Shown piece after piece: positions 17,240 to 24,346 of a stretch of DNA of 64,000 nucleotides; position 1 is the stretch's first letter; the number at the start of each line of letters is the position of its first letter. Below the pieces are notes generated by a model. It ran no database searches and was not told the origin of the DNA. It saw nothing but the letters and a program-made list of their open reading frames with translations. Origin of the DNA: Novosphingobium sp. ERN07 (lineage in GTDB: Bacteria > Pseudomonadota > Alphaproteobacteria > Sphingomonadales > Sphingomonadaceae); contig NZ_JABAID010000006.1 of the NCBI RefSeq assembly GCF_012641335.1, positions 1 to 64,000 on the forward strand. The letters run 5' to 3'. Position numbers and translations under genes: made by a program.

Positions 17240-17914
17240 ATGGGCATCTTTTCGCGGACTCGCGATATCATTGCCGCCAATTTCAACGACTTGCTTGATA
17301 AGGCGGACGATCCTGCCAAGATGATCCGCATGATCATCATGGAGATGGAAGAGACGCTGGTCGAAGTCCGTGCTTCTGCCGCCCGCACCATTGCCGATCA
17401 GAAGGAAATGGGCCGTCACGTGGCAAAGCTGGAACGTCTTCAGGCCGATTGGTCGGAAAAGGCCCAGCTTGCGCTGTCGAAGGATCGTGAAGATCTGGCC
17501 CGCGCCGCTCTGGTCGAAAAAAAGAAGGCCGCCGACATGGGCGACCAGCTTCGCACCGAGATTACCGTCCTGGACGATGCGATGCGCGCCTACGAGCAGG
17601 ACATCGAAAAGCTGCAGACTCGCCTGCGCGAAGCCCGCAGCCGCCAGACGGCCATTGCCGCTCGCCTCGAAAGCGCCGAAAACCGCGTTCGCCTGCGCAC
17701 CCTGCTCGCCAGTGAGCGCGTGGACGAGGCGATGGCCCGCTTCGACCAGCTCGAACGCCGCGTCGACTATGCCGAGGGCCGCGCCGATGCGCTGAGCCTG
17801 GCCGATGGTTCGGGTAAGCCGGGCCTTGCCGACGAGATCGCCGCGCTCGCCGGGCAGGACAAGATCGACGAGGAACTCGAAGCGATGAAGCGCCAGCTTG
17901 GGAAGGAAGGCTAA
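17240..17914 (+). CDS. pspA: Phage shock protein A
   Basis: Encodes 224 aa, the normal length. It starts with MGIFSRTRDIIAANFNDLL, the amphipathic helix that binds membranes, followed by DDPAKMIRMIIMEMEETL and a long coiled coil. PspA is an ESCRT-III-like protein that stabilises the inner membrane and binds PspF to keep it off. The start at 17240 has GGAG eight bases upstream. The same frame is open upstream to ATG at 17072, which would add 56 residues of low similarity to anything known; that extension is considered unlikely. Confidence 0.96.
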   Translation: MGIFSRTRDIIAANFNDLLDKADDPAKMIRMIIMEMEETLVEVRASAARTIADQKEMGRHVAKLERLQADWSEKAQLALSKDREDLARAALVEKKKAADMGDQLRTEITVLDDAMRAYEQDIEKLQTRLREARSRQTAIAARLESAENRVRLRTLLASERVDEAMARFDQLERRVDYAEGRADALSLADGSGKPGLADEIAALAGQDKIDEELEAMKRQLGKEG

Positions 17915-17917
17915 GTC

Positions 17918-18226
17918 ATGGAAGACGTTCTCGTTCCCATCGGCGTCGTCGGCATGTTGTTCGTCGGCCTGCCGTGGCTGATCCTCCACTACATCACCAA
18001 GTGGAAGACCGCGCCAACCCTCACCAGTGGCGATGAGGCCCTGCTGGAGGAGCTTTACCAGCTCGCCAAGCGGCTCGATGATCGCATGGACACCGTCGAG
18101 CGCCTTGTCGCTGCCGACAATCCGGAATTCAAACCGGCGCGCATCATGCACGACCGTGAAACCGACAATCAGAAACTGCGCGAACTTGACCGCATGTTCG
18201 CCGAACAGGGAAGGACCGTAAAGTGA
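17918..18226 (+). CDS. pspB: Phage shock protein B
   Basis: Encodes 102 aa. A single N-terminal helix (VPIGVVGMLFVGLPWLILHY) is followed by a coiled coil: LLEELYQLAKRLDDRMDTVE, then RLVAADNPEF. This agrees with enterobacterial PspB but carries about 25 extra C-terminal residues. PspB works with PspC at the inner membrane to pull PspA away from PspF under stress. It starts three bases after the pspA stop and ends overlapping pspC (GTGA). Confidence 0.93.
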   Translation: MEDVLVPIGVVGMLFVGLPWLILHYITKWKTAPTLTSGDEALLEELYQLAKRLDDRMDTVERLVAADNPEFKPARIMHDRETDNQKLRELDRMFAEQGRTVK

Positions 18227-18597
18227 GCAGCCCACGCACCCGCTTTTACCGCGACAAGGTCAACGGCAAGTTCATGGGCGTCTGTTCGGGGATTGCCGAT
18301 TACACCGGCGTCGATGCCCTCTGGATCCGCCTCGGCTTCCTGATCCTCGCTTTCTCGATGGGCTGGCCCTTCTTCCTCTACTTCGCGCTCGGCATCCTTG
18401 CTTCCAAGAAGCCCGGTTACCTCTACAGCGACCGTGAGGAGCAGAAGTTCTGGCAGGGCGTCCGCCAGTCGCCCGCCCGCACTGCCCGCGAAGTGCGCGC
18501 CAGCTTCCGCGATATCGATCGCCGTCTGGCCGATGTGGAAAGCTTCTACGTCAACTCGAACCCGCGCCTTTCGGCCGAAATCGAGAAGCTGCGCTGA
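18223..18597 (+). CDS. pspC: Phage shock protein C
   Basis: Encodes 124 aa from GTG. The PspC domain shows KVNGKFMGVCSGIADYTGVD, ALWIRLGFLILAFSMGWPFF and ILASKKP. The tail, FRDIDRRLADVESFYVNS followed by NPRLSAEIEKLR, matches the C-terminal coiled coil of PspC (in E. coli, MERYVTSDTF...). PspC is the membrane sensor partner of PspB. The six small genes that follow repeat this tail motif. Confidence 0.94.
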   Translation: MSSPRTRFYRDKVNGKFMGVCSGIADYTGVDALWIRLGFLILAFSMGWPFFLYFALGILASKKPGYLYSDREEQKFWQGVRQSPARTAREVRASFRDIDRRLADVESFYVNSNPRLSAEIEKLR

Positions 18598-18653
18598 ACT
18601 GCACCTAGCTGCACCTAGACGCATCTAACCCGTCCTGAGGGGGACTGACCGCC

Positions 18654-18935
18654 ATGAACGCTGCCGAAATTGGGGTGTTAATCCCGATCATCGCGCTGTG
18701 CATTCCGATCGTGAAGACATGGACCAAGCACCGCGAAAAGATCGCTGAGATGCAGATCGCCGCCACCGCTGAACTGAGCGCCGAAAAGGCCGCCCAATAC
18801 GCCCAGCACACCCGCGAACTTGAAGAGCGCGTCCGCGTCCTTGAGCGCATCGTCACCGACAAGGGTTTCGACACCGCCGCTCAGATCGAAGCGCTTCGCC
18901 GGGATAGTTCGGCGCTTGAAGACCGGAGGGTGTGA
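18654..18935 (+). CDS. Psp-associated small coiled-coil membrane protein 1
   Basis: Encodes 93 aa. One helix (IGVLIPIIALCIPIVKTW) is followed by KHREKIAEMQIAATAELSAE, KAAQYAQHTRELEERVR and the terminal motif VLERIVTDKGFDTAAQIEAL. That terminal motif is shared with PspC and the next five genes. GAGGGGG lies about ten bases before the ATG. It is closest to the fourth small protein (both contain AEKAAQYA and LERIxT). Probably an inner-membrane Psp partner; function inferred only. Confidence 0.8.
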   Translation: MNAAEIGVLIPIIALCIPIVKTWTKHREKIAEMQIAATAELSAEKAAQYAQHTRELEERVRVLERIVTDKGFDTAAQIEALRRDSSALEDRRV

Positions 18936-19276
18936 TGGCTATCGAAGAAGTTTCAAAGCTCGTCGAACTGGCTCCTGTGATCGGCACGATTACCGTGGCA
19001 GGCGTGGCCGGATGGGTCATCATCACATGGATGCGCATTCGCCACGGATACCCGCTGGACGGGGCGTGGGGACAGGCGGTTTACCCGAAGACTTCCAGCG
19101 CCGAGCTTGAGCGGATCAAGCTGCTCAGCCAGGAAAACGCCCAGCTTCGCGCCGAACTCGGATCGGTCAAGGATCGGCTTGCCAATGTCGAGCGGATCGT
19201 GACGGACAGCGGCTTTGGCCTGACCCAGCAGATTGAGGCGCTTCGCCTTGAAGGTAGCGACAGGAGGCCCCAATGA
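18935..19276 (+). CDS. Psp-associated small coiled-coil membrane protein 2
   Basis: Encodes 113 aa. The helix (APVIGTITVAGVAGWVIITW) is followed by MRIRHGYPLDGAWG, a coiled coil (ELERIKLLSQENAQLRAELG) and the tail NVERIVTDSGFGLTQQIEAL. ATG at 18935 overlaps the previous stop by one base (TGATG), with GGAGG five bases upstream. It pairs with the third small protein, which has the same RHGY...WG block. Soluble part probably cytoplasmic. Confidence 0.8.
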   Translation: MAIEEVSKLVELAPVIGTITVAGVAGWVIITWMRIRHGYPLDGAWGQAVYPKTSSAELERIKLLSQENAQLRAELGSVKDRLANVERIVTDSGFGLTQQIEALRLEGSDRRPQ

Positions 19277-19578
19277 ACTGGGCCGGGCCGGAATTCGTCC
19301 TCGCCATCATCGCGATCTCGACCGGGGGCTGGGTGATCAACAACTGGATCCGCGCCCGTCACGGCTATGCGCTGGAAGACGAATGGGGCGGCAAGACCGA
19401 CCGTGCCGACGATCAGGCGATGGCCAGGCTGCGTGATGAAAATGCCCTTTTGCGCCAGCAGCTTGATGCCACGCACCAGCGGCTGACCAATGTCGAGGCG
19501 ATTGTCACCGACCGGGGCTTTGCCGTGGCCAACCAGATCGACGCCCTGCGTCATCAGGATGACAGGAGAGCGCAATGA
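19273..19578 (+). CDS. Psp-associated small coiled-coil membrane protein 3
   Basis: Encodes 101 aa. The helix (FVLAIIAISTGGWVINNWI) leads into RARHGYALEDEWGGK, then a coiled coil (ARLRDENALLRQQLDATHQ) and the tail NVEAIVTDRGFAVANQIDAL. Overlaps the previous stop by four bases (ATGA), with GGAGG six bases upstream. It is a clear paralogue of the second small protein, so this part of the operon has grown by duplication. Confidence 0.8.
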   Translation: MNWAGPEFVLAIIAISTGGWVINNWIRARHGYALEDEWGGKTDRADDQAMARLRDENALLRQQLDATHQRLTNVEAIVTDRGFAVANQIDALRHQDDRRAQ

Positions 19579-19847
19579 GCGAAGACCTGATCTACGGCCT
19601 CGCCTTCATGCTGGTGGTCGTGCCGGTGATGTTGGGGGTGCTGTCCGACATGTACAAACGCCGTCTGGCTTTCCGCGAACGCGAACTGGAACTGCTGTCC
19701 AAGCAAACTGCTGAAAAGGCAGCGCAATATGCCGCGCAGGCCGAGCGGCTGGAACAGCGGGTGCGCGTGCTGGAACGCATCGCCACCGAAAACAACGCCG
19801 ATCTGGCGCTGCGCATAGAGAACTTGCGCGATGCCAAGGTGAATTGA
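19575..19847 (+). CDS. Psp-associated small coiled-coil membrane protein 4
   Basis: Encodes 90 aa. The helix (DLIYGLAFMLVVVPVMLGVL) is followed by ERELELLSKQTAEKAAQYAA and QAERLEQRVRVLERIATENN. The AEKAAQYA...RVRVLERI block matches the first small protein. ATG overlaps the previous stop (ATGA). Member of the same array. Confidence 0.8.
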   Translation: MSEDLIYGLAFMLVVVPVMLGVLSDMYKRRLAFRERELELLSKQTAEKAAQYAAQAERLEQRVRVLERIATENNADLALRIENLRDAKVN

Positions 19848-19859
19848 GGAATAATCACG

Positions 19860-20108
19860 ATGTCATTCTGGAGTGCAATGGTTGCCATCGCTGCGATCAT
19901 CGCTTTCGCCAATATCCGCATGAACCGCGACCGCAATCGGGGGAGCGGTGGATACGAGCGCGCCGATGCCGACGCTGCTTACACCGCAAGCCTCGAACGC
20001 GAAGTCGCAGACTTGCGCAAGAGGCTGGAAGTGCTGGAACGTATCGCCACCGATGAAGGCGAAACCCGCCGCCTATCGCGCGAAATCGAATCGCTGCGCG
20101 ACAAGTAA
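19860..20108 (+). CDS. Psp-associated small coiled-coil membrane protein 5
   Basis: Encodes 82 aa. A short helix (FWSAMVAIAAIIAFANIRM) is followed by a basic/glycine stretch and the coiled coil SLEREVADLRKRLEVLERI with tail ATDEGETRRLSREIESLRDK. This follows PspB-like layout closely and may be the nearest thing to a second PspB. GAGGAA lies about nine bases upstream of the ATG. Same array and strand as the others. Confidence 0.78.
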   Translation: MSFWSAMVAIAAIIAFANIRMNRDRNRGSGGYERADADAAYTASLEREVADLRKRLEVLERIATDEGETRRLSREIESLRDK

Positions 20109-20135
20109 TTTCAATCGCAACAGGGAGTTGCTGAC

Positions 20136-20348
20136 ATGACTTCCGATTTTGTCTTAGCCTTCTCAGGCCTCACCGGTCTTGCCATGATTGCCCTTGCAGC
20201 CCTGCGCGGCTGGGACGGATGGCTGGCCTTGAAACGCCTTGAAATCGAACGCCATGAAACCGGCGATACCGCAAGCCTGATCGACCTTGCCGACATGCGC
20301 GAACGCCTGCGCAAGCTCGAAGCCATCGCCGCCGGGGTTGACCTGTGA
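20136..20348 (+). CDS. Psp-associated small coiled-coil membrane protein 6
   Basis: Encodes 70 aa. The helix (FVLAFSGLTGLAMIALAALR) is followed by GWDGWLALKRLEIERHETGD and the short tail ADMRERLRKLEAIAAGVDL, a truncated form of the array's motif. GGGAG precedes the ATG. The stop overlaps the next gene by four bases (GTGA), so it is translationally coupled to the 58-aa protein. Confidence 0.75.
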   Translation: MTSDFVLAFSGLTGLAMIALAALRGWDGWLALKRLEIERHETGDTASLIDLADMRERLRKLEAIAAGVDL

Positions 20349-20521
20349 GCGGGCGGACCGAAGGGGCCGCCAAGGCGGGCATAGGCCTTGGCTCGGCCAT
20401 TGCGGTGGCGATATCGTGGAGCCTCAACAAGTCGATCATCTGGGCTGCCGTCCACGGCATCCTGTCGTGGCTCTATGTCATCTGGTATGCGCTGACGCGG
20501 CCGGGCGGGATTTCGGGCTAG
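20345..20521 (+). CDS. 58-aa hydrophobic protein ending the psp operon
   Basis: A gene too short for most length cutoffs. It starts with GTG overlapping the previous stop (GTGA) and reads MSGRTEGAAKAGIGLGSAIA, then VAISWSLNKSIIWAAVHGIL and SWLYVIWYALTR before the stop. It has two hydrophobic segments around SLNKSIIWAAVHG, a pattern I associate with small two-helix proteins found in other phyla. It is not similar to PspD or PspG. Its coupling to the array supports a real gene. Confidence 0.7.
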   Translation: MSGRTEGAAKAGIGLGSAIAVAISWSLNKSIIWAAVHGILSWLYVIWYALTRPGGISG

Positions 20522-20635
20522 CGGCAACCATCACAATGCCATGCTCCCCCGCCTTCGCGGGGACGCGGGAGGTTTGGTTGCAGGTGATGCGCACTGCCCA
20601 TGCAGGCGGTGGACGCCAACCCAACCACCCGCTAG

Positions 20636-21058
20636 ATGCGAATCATGCGCAAACTCGATGATATCCTTGAAGAGTACGAATTCCTTGATGGCGATGAACG
20701 CTATCGCCTGCTGATCGAACTGGGGCGCGAGCTGGAAGCCATGCCCGACGCGCTGAAAACCGATGCTACGCTGGTGCGCGGCTGTTCGGCCAGCGTCTGG
20801 GTCTATCCGACGCAGGGAGATGGCGGCACACTTCATTTTCTGGCTGACAGCAACGCCGCCATCACCAAGGGCATCGTCGCATTGGTGCTATCTGCGGTGC
20901 AGGATCGGCCTGCGCGTGAAGTGGCCGAAACCGACATTGCCGAAGCGCTGGCCCCGTTCGATCTGAAGAAGCAACTGTCCTCGAACCGCACCCAGGGCGT
21001 GCCGAACATGATCGCGCTGGTGCGTGAACATGCGGCACGCCTTGCCGCTGCGGCCTGA
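20636..21058 (+). CDS. sufE: SufE family sulfur acceptor
   Basis: Encodes 140 aa. The active cysteine is in LVRGCSASVWV (about residue 50); the surrounding fold elements DERYRLLIELGRELEAMP and TKGIVALVLSAVQDRPA are typical. SufE accepts persulfide sulfur from SufS for iron-sulfur cluster assembly. No suf genes are nearby. Start at 20636, or at 20645 (MRKLDD). Ends nine bases before the DUF454 gene. Confidence 0.93.
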   Translation: MRIMRKLDDILEEYEFLDGDERYRLLIELGRELEAMPDALKTDATLVRGCSASVWVYPTQGDGGTLHFLADSNAAITKGIVALVLSAVQDRPAREVAETDIAEALAPFDLKKQLSSNRTQGVPNMIALVREHAARLAAAA

Positions 21059-21066
21059 GCCGGGAT

Positions 21067-21417
21067 TTGCGTCGTCACCTCTATCTGGCAGGCGGCATAG
21101 CGAGTGTGGCGCTGGGTACAATCGGCGCTTTCCTGCCACTCCTGCCGACGGTGCCGTTTCTGTTGCTGGCGGCCTTCTGCTTTGCCCGGTCAAACCCGGC
21201 GTGGGAGCAGCGCCTGCTCGATCACCCGCGCTATGGCCCGCCTTTGCGTGAATGGCGCGAACGACGGGCGATTTCGCGAAAAGGAAAAGTGGCGGCGCTG
21301 GGGGCAATGGCTTTTGGCGTGGTTTTGACGGCGGTGACGGCAGGCTGGCCGTGGGTGCTGATCCCGGCGGGCGTGATGGGCGTTACCGGCACATGGATAT
21401 GGACTCGCGCCGAATAG
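21067..21417 (+). CDS. DUF454 (YbaN-like) inner-membrane protein
   Basis: Encodes 116 aa from a TTG start. Signature segments: GTIGAFLPLLPTVPFLLLAA, FCFARSNPAWEQRLLDHPRY and WRERRAISRKGKVAA. Three hydrophobic segments are visible. Function of the family is not known. The close spacing suggests co-transcription with sufE. Confidence 0.88.
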   Translation: MRRHLYLAGGIASVALGTIGAFLPLLPTVPFLLLAAFCFARSNPAWEQRLLDHPRYGPPLREWRERRAISRKGKVAALGAMAFGVVLTAVTAGWPWVLIPAGVMGVTGTWIWTRAE

Positions 21418-21501
21418 CTGCGAACTGCCGATAAGAAATGTTCCTTATTTGTTCTTTTTCTGGTAGAGTCCGCAAAGACTTGAACGGAACGGATTCGCCC
21501 C

Positions 21502-22065
21502 ATGATTTCCCTAACCATTGGCCCTGCTGAGGACTGGATGTCTTGGGTTGTCAGCCTGATCGGCGCGCTGGCATGGCCGCTGGCAGCGCTGGTGATCGCG
21601 CTGGTGTTCCGCCGCCCGCTGCTGACCCTGCTGGCGCGGCTGGATGAACTGAGCTGGGGCGACAAGGCGGCGCGCTTTGCCCACAAACTGGACCGGCTGG
21701 AATCCGAAGCCCCACCCGCGCTGGCCGAGCCGGACGGTCCGGAAATAGCCCTGACCGGCGATCACGGCCGCTTCATCAAGCTGCTCGACCTCTCGCCCAA
21801 TGCCGCCGTGCTTGATTCATGGTCGCGCGTGGAAGAGGCGCTGCAGGGCCTTGCCTTGGCCCACGCCCTTGCCAGCACCGACGCCGCAAAAGCCAGCCGC
21901 GCCCTCCAGCAACGCGGCGTCCTGCCCGCCCGCACCGTCGGCATGATCGGCGAAATGCGCGCGCTTCGCAACGCCGCCGCGCACAATCAGGACATCTCGG
22001 TGTCCGACGCTTTGCGGTTCAGGAACTTGGCGAAGGGGGTGCTGAATGAGATCAGGTTGGCTTGA
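21502..22065 (+). CDS. Hypothetical membrane-anchored protein
   Basis: Encodes 187 aa. An N-terminal hydrophobic region (WVVSLIGALAWPLAALVIALV) is followed by a short basic stretch and a soluble helical domain. The end, MIGEMRALRNAAAHNQDISV, resembles DUF4145- or HEPN-like helices that carry RNxxAH motifs. RNAAAH is the HEPN RNase signature (Rx4-6H), so a HEPN-type fold is possible but unproven. Confidence 0.7.
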   Translation: MISLTIGPAEDWMSWVVSLIGALAWPLAALVIALVFRRPLLTLLARLDELSWGDKAARFAHKLDRLESEAPPALAEPDGPEIALTGDHGRFIKLLDLSPNAAVLDSWSRVEEALQGLALAHALASTDAAKASRALQQRGVLPARTVGMIGEMRALRNAAAHNQDISVSDALRFRNLAKGVLNEIRLA

Positions 22066-22167
22066 TTTGCCCGATTGCTTTCAGCGCTACTTGCGGCTCT
22101 AAACCGTTGAAGTGCGTCGGTCGCCAATGCGGCCTTTTTTAAACAATATCTTCGACAAGGGCAGGCA

Positions 22168-23190
22168 ATGGGCAAACGTATTTCTACTATGCTTGTTTTG
22201 GCGCTGCTTGCCGGTTGCAGTGAAAAGCCAGCGGAATCTGCCGCAGAAGAAGTCATTTCGCAAATCGAACCGTCGCAGGGCGATGGGGACGCGCCTCAGA
22301 ACAAATTTGGTTTTGCCGAGGCTTTGGAACAACCACAGGCATCAGACTTGTTCGGCGGAGATGCACCTCGGGCCCGAACAATGGCGGCAACCCTGACTGT
22401 AGAAAAACCAGCAGAAGCGTCGTCAGCCGTTCAACCACCACCCACCGCATCCCAACCCCAAATCGCTTATTCCTATGGCTTTGGATTTCAAATCAGCGGC
22501 GACAAGGTTGCTCAGCTGCAGCGGGCACATACCGCAATCTGTGAGGGGATGACGCCAAAATGCCGGGTGATGCGGACTTCGCAAGCCAGCAGTGATGGAA
22601 TTGATGCATATGGCGAAGTCGAACTTCAGGTTGCTGCGACTGAGGCGGGGGAGTTTGAAAAGGCACTATCAAAGCCTGCCACTGAACTCGGCGGGGAATT
22701 GGTATCGTCCGTTCGTGACGGCGAGGACCTTTCGGACACTATCATCGACACTGAAGCGCGGCTTCAATCACGCCTTGTGTTGCGCGATAAGCTTACCGAA
22801 ATCTTGAAGAACAATCGCGGCGGGGTCGAGGAGCTGATTGCGGCTGAAAAGGCCATTGCTGACGTGAATGAGGAAGTCGATGAATCGCGTTCCAAATTGC
22901 AGCAATATCGTGGCCGAATCCGCTTCAGTGAAGTTAAAATCCAATATCAGCCCTATTTTGGGGATTCTCAGCTTGGGTTCGGACGGCCAATCCTGACAGC
23001 GCTAAGATCAACGAAGACAACGATTGGCGTTTCCATCGCTGCAATCATCTATGCAGTCGCGGCTTTGCTTCCTATTGTGCTGTTGACCCTTGCTTTGCGC
23101 TGGGTATTGCATCGTTTCGGTATGCGTCTCCGTTTCTGGAAAAAACGACCGCAAGACAAAGAAGCTGTGCAAATTGCTAACGCAGCCTAA
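22168..23190 (+). CDS. DUF4349 lipoprotein
   Basis: Encodes 340 aa. The lipobox is MLVLALLAGC near residue 16, after a basic start (MGKRIS). A low-complexity linker runs to about residue 100. The DUF4349 region follows: VAQLQRAHTAICEGMTPKC, ATELGGELVSSVRDGEDLSD, then a coiled coil ending in YRGRIRFSEVKIQY. A C-terminal membrane helix (IYAVAALLPIVLLTLALRWV) and a basic tail complete it. The protein is probably anchored at both ends. Base composition looks lower in G+C than the neighbours. It overlaps crtZ by four bases at its end. Confidence 0.85.
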   Translation: MGKRISTMLVLALLAGCSEKPAESAAEEVISQIEPSQGDGDAPQNKFGFAEALEQPQASDLFGGDAPRARTMAATLTVEKPAEASSAVQPPPTASQPQIAYSYGFGFQISGDKVAQLQRAHTAICEGMTPKCRVMRTSQASSDGIDAYGEVELQVAATEAGEFEKALSKPATELGGELVSSVRDGEDLSDTIIDTEARLQSRLVLRDKLTEILKNNRGGVEELIAAEKAIADVNEEVDESRSKLQQYRGRIRFSEVKIQYQPYFGDSQLGFGRPILTALRSTKTTIGVSIAAIIYAVAALLPIVLLTLALRWVLHRFGMRLRFWKKRPQDKEAVQIANAA

Positions 23191-23705
23191 CCCTCCACCG
23201 CCTCCCGTAACACCGCAATCCCGCGCTCCCGCTGCACGCGAAGTTCTTTCTTCAACACCACCGGATCGCGCGCGAAGATAAACCCGAAGCTCACCCCGCC
23301 TTCCTTGCCGATTGTCGCGTGGTGCAGTTTGTGGGCCTGCACCAGTCGCTTGGCATAGCCGCGTTTGGGCACCCAGCGGAACCAGCGCTGGTGGACTAGG
23401 CCGTCGTGGACCAGTGTGTAGATTGCGCCGTATGCCATCACGCCGAGGCCGATGAAGGTGGCGGGCCACCATGCCTCTGCGCCCAGCACCAGCGGGCTGC
23501 CGAGGATGAAGAAGCTGATCGATATGGCCGCGCCGACCACGGCATAGAGGTCGTTCTTTTCAAAGAATCCATCGTGCGGTTCGTGGTGATCACGGTGCCA
23601 GCCCCAGCCGAAGCCGTGCATGATGTACTTGTGGCTGGACCACGCCACGAATTCCATGACCAGCACGGTGGCGATCACGATGAGCAAGGCAGTGAAGGTC
23701 TGCAT
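23187..23705 (-). CDS. crtZ: Beta-carotene 3-hydroxylase CrtZ
   Basis: Encodes 172 aa, a membrane di-iron hydroxylase. Four histidine clusters are present: SSHKYIMHG, WHRDHHEPH, LVHDGLVHQRW and AHKLHHA, with hydrophobic helices between. It adds hydroxyls to beta-carotene rings to give zeaxanthin, consistent with the yellow pigment of sphingomonads. ATG at 23705 has GGAG five bases upstream; the in-frame GTG at 23720 is less likely. No other crt genes are in the window. Confidence 0.95.
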   Translation of the reverse strand: MQTFTALLIVIATVLVMEFVAWSSHKYIMHGFGWGWHRDHHEPHDGFFEKNDLYAVVGAAISISFFILGSPLVLGAEAWWPATFIGLGVMAYGAIYTLVHDGLVHQRWFRWVPKRGYAKRLVQAHKLHHATIGKEGGVSFGFIFARDPVVLKKELRVQRERGIAVLREAVEG

Positions 23706-23840
23706 GGGCGCTCCATACACCGCGCAAATGCTCTCCGCGACACATTCTTACACTTTGCCCGAAAGGCGCGACGGGTTGTTTTTCTGGCGTTCAGGCGACT
23801 GGCGGCAAATTGGCTTCACAGACAAGTGAGGAGAAATCCA

Positions 23841-24236
23841 ATGCGCAAGACCATTATCGCCGCCGCCCTTTCGACGATGCTCGCGGCAGGCTTCGCCGGA
23901 ACCGCATCGGCCCACGTCGGCAACCGCGACAACGATCGCTATCCGGGCGGCAACCGTGCGGAAGCCTCGTATCTGACGCCTGCTCGCAATGCCGATATCC
24001 GCCGCGATATCTATGCACTTGATGCCCGGATCGACCGTGCCCGCGCCAACCGCGTGATTTCGCATCAGGAAGCGCTGGGCCTGCGCCGCGACGTTCGCGA
24101 CATTCAGCAGACCTACACGCGCTATGCCAACCGTGGTCTGACGGTGACGGAACACCGTACGCTGGAACGCCGCGTTGCCGCCGTCAATTCGCGCCTCCAC
24201 TTGGAAAAGCGTGATCGTGATGGCCGCCGATACTGA
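23841..24236 (+). CDS. Small secreted Arg-rich hypothetical protein
   Basis: Encodes 131 aa. The signal peptide is MRKTIIAAALSTMLAAGFAG, cleaved near ASAHV. The mature part is rich in arginine and aspartate, with a helical middle (NADIRRDIYALDARIDRARA) and LGLRRDVRDIQQTYTRYANR. It resembles small periplasmic proteins of alphaproteobacteria with no assigned role. GAGGAG lies upstream of the ATG. Two short hairpins follow it. Confidence 0.82.
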   Translation: MRKTIIAAALSTMLAAGFAGTASAHVGNRDNDRYPGGNRAEASYLTPARNADIRRDIYALDARIDRARANRVISHQEALGLRRDVRDIQQTYTRYANRGLTVTEHRTLERRVAAVNSRLHLEKRDRDGRRY

Positions 24237-24291
24237 TCCGACAGAGGAAAATAACCACATGGCGTAACAAAATTACGCCGGAGACGGTGAT

Positions 24292-24331
24292 GGCCCGCCC
24301 TTTCCTGCTTGAATTGCAGGGAGGGCGGGCC
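24292..24331 (+). terminator. GC-rich hairpin before leuC
   Basis: GGCCCGCCC at 24292 pairs with GGGCGGGCC ending at 24331, extended by CCTGC/GCAGG. A shorter palindrome (GGCGTAA...TTACGCC) lies at 24261-24279. No T-run follows, so it may be an attenuator or a processing element rather than a plain terminator. It lies 15 bases upstream of the leuC start. Confidence 0.5.
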
Positions 24332-24346
24332 TAACCGCGTCAACCT

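Noticed and set aside
18654..20348. CRISPR-like or direct DNA repeats in the psp array
   Set aside because: The similarity is at protein level between paralogous genes, with diverged DNA and no regular spacers.
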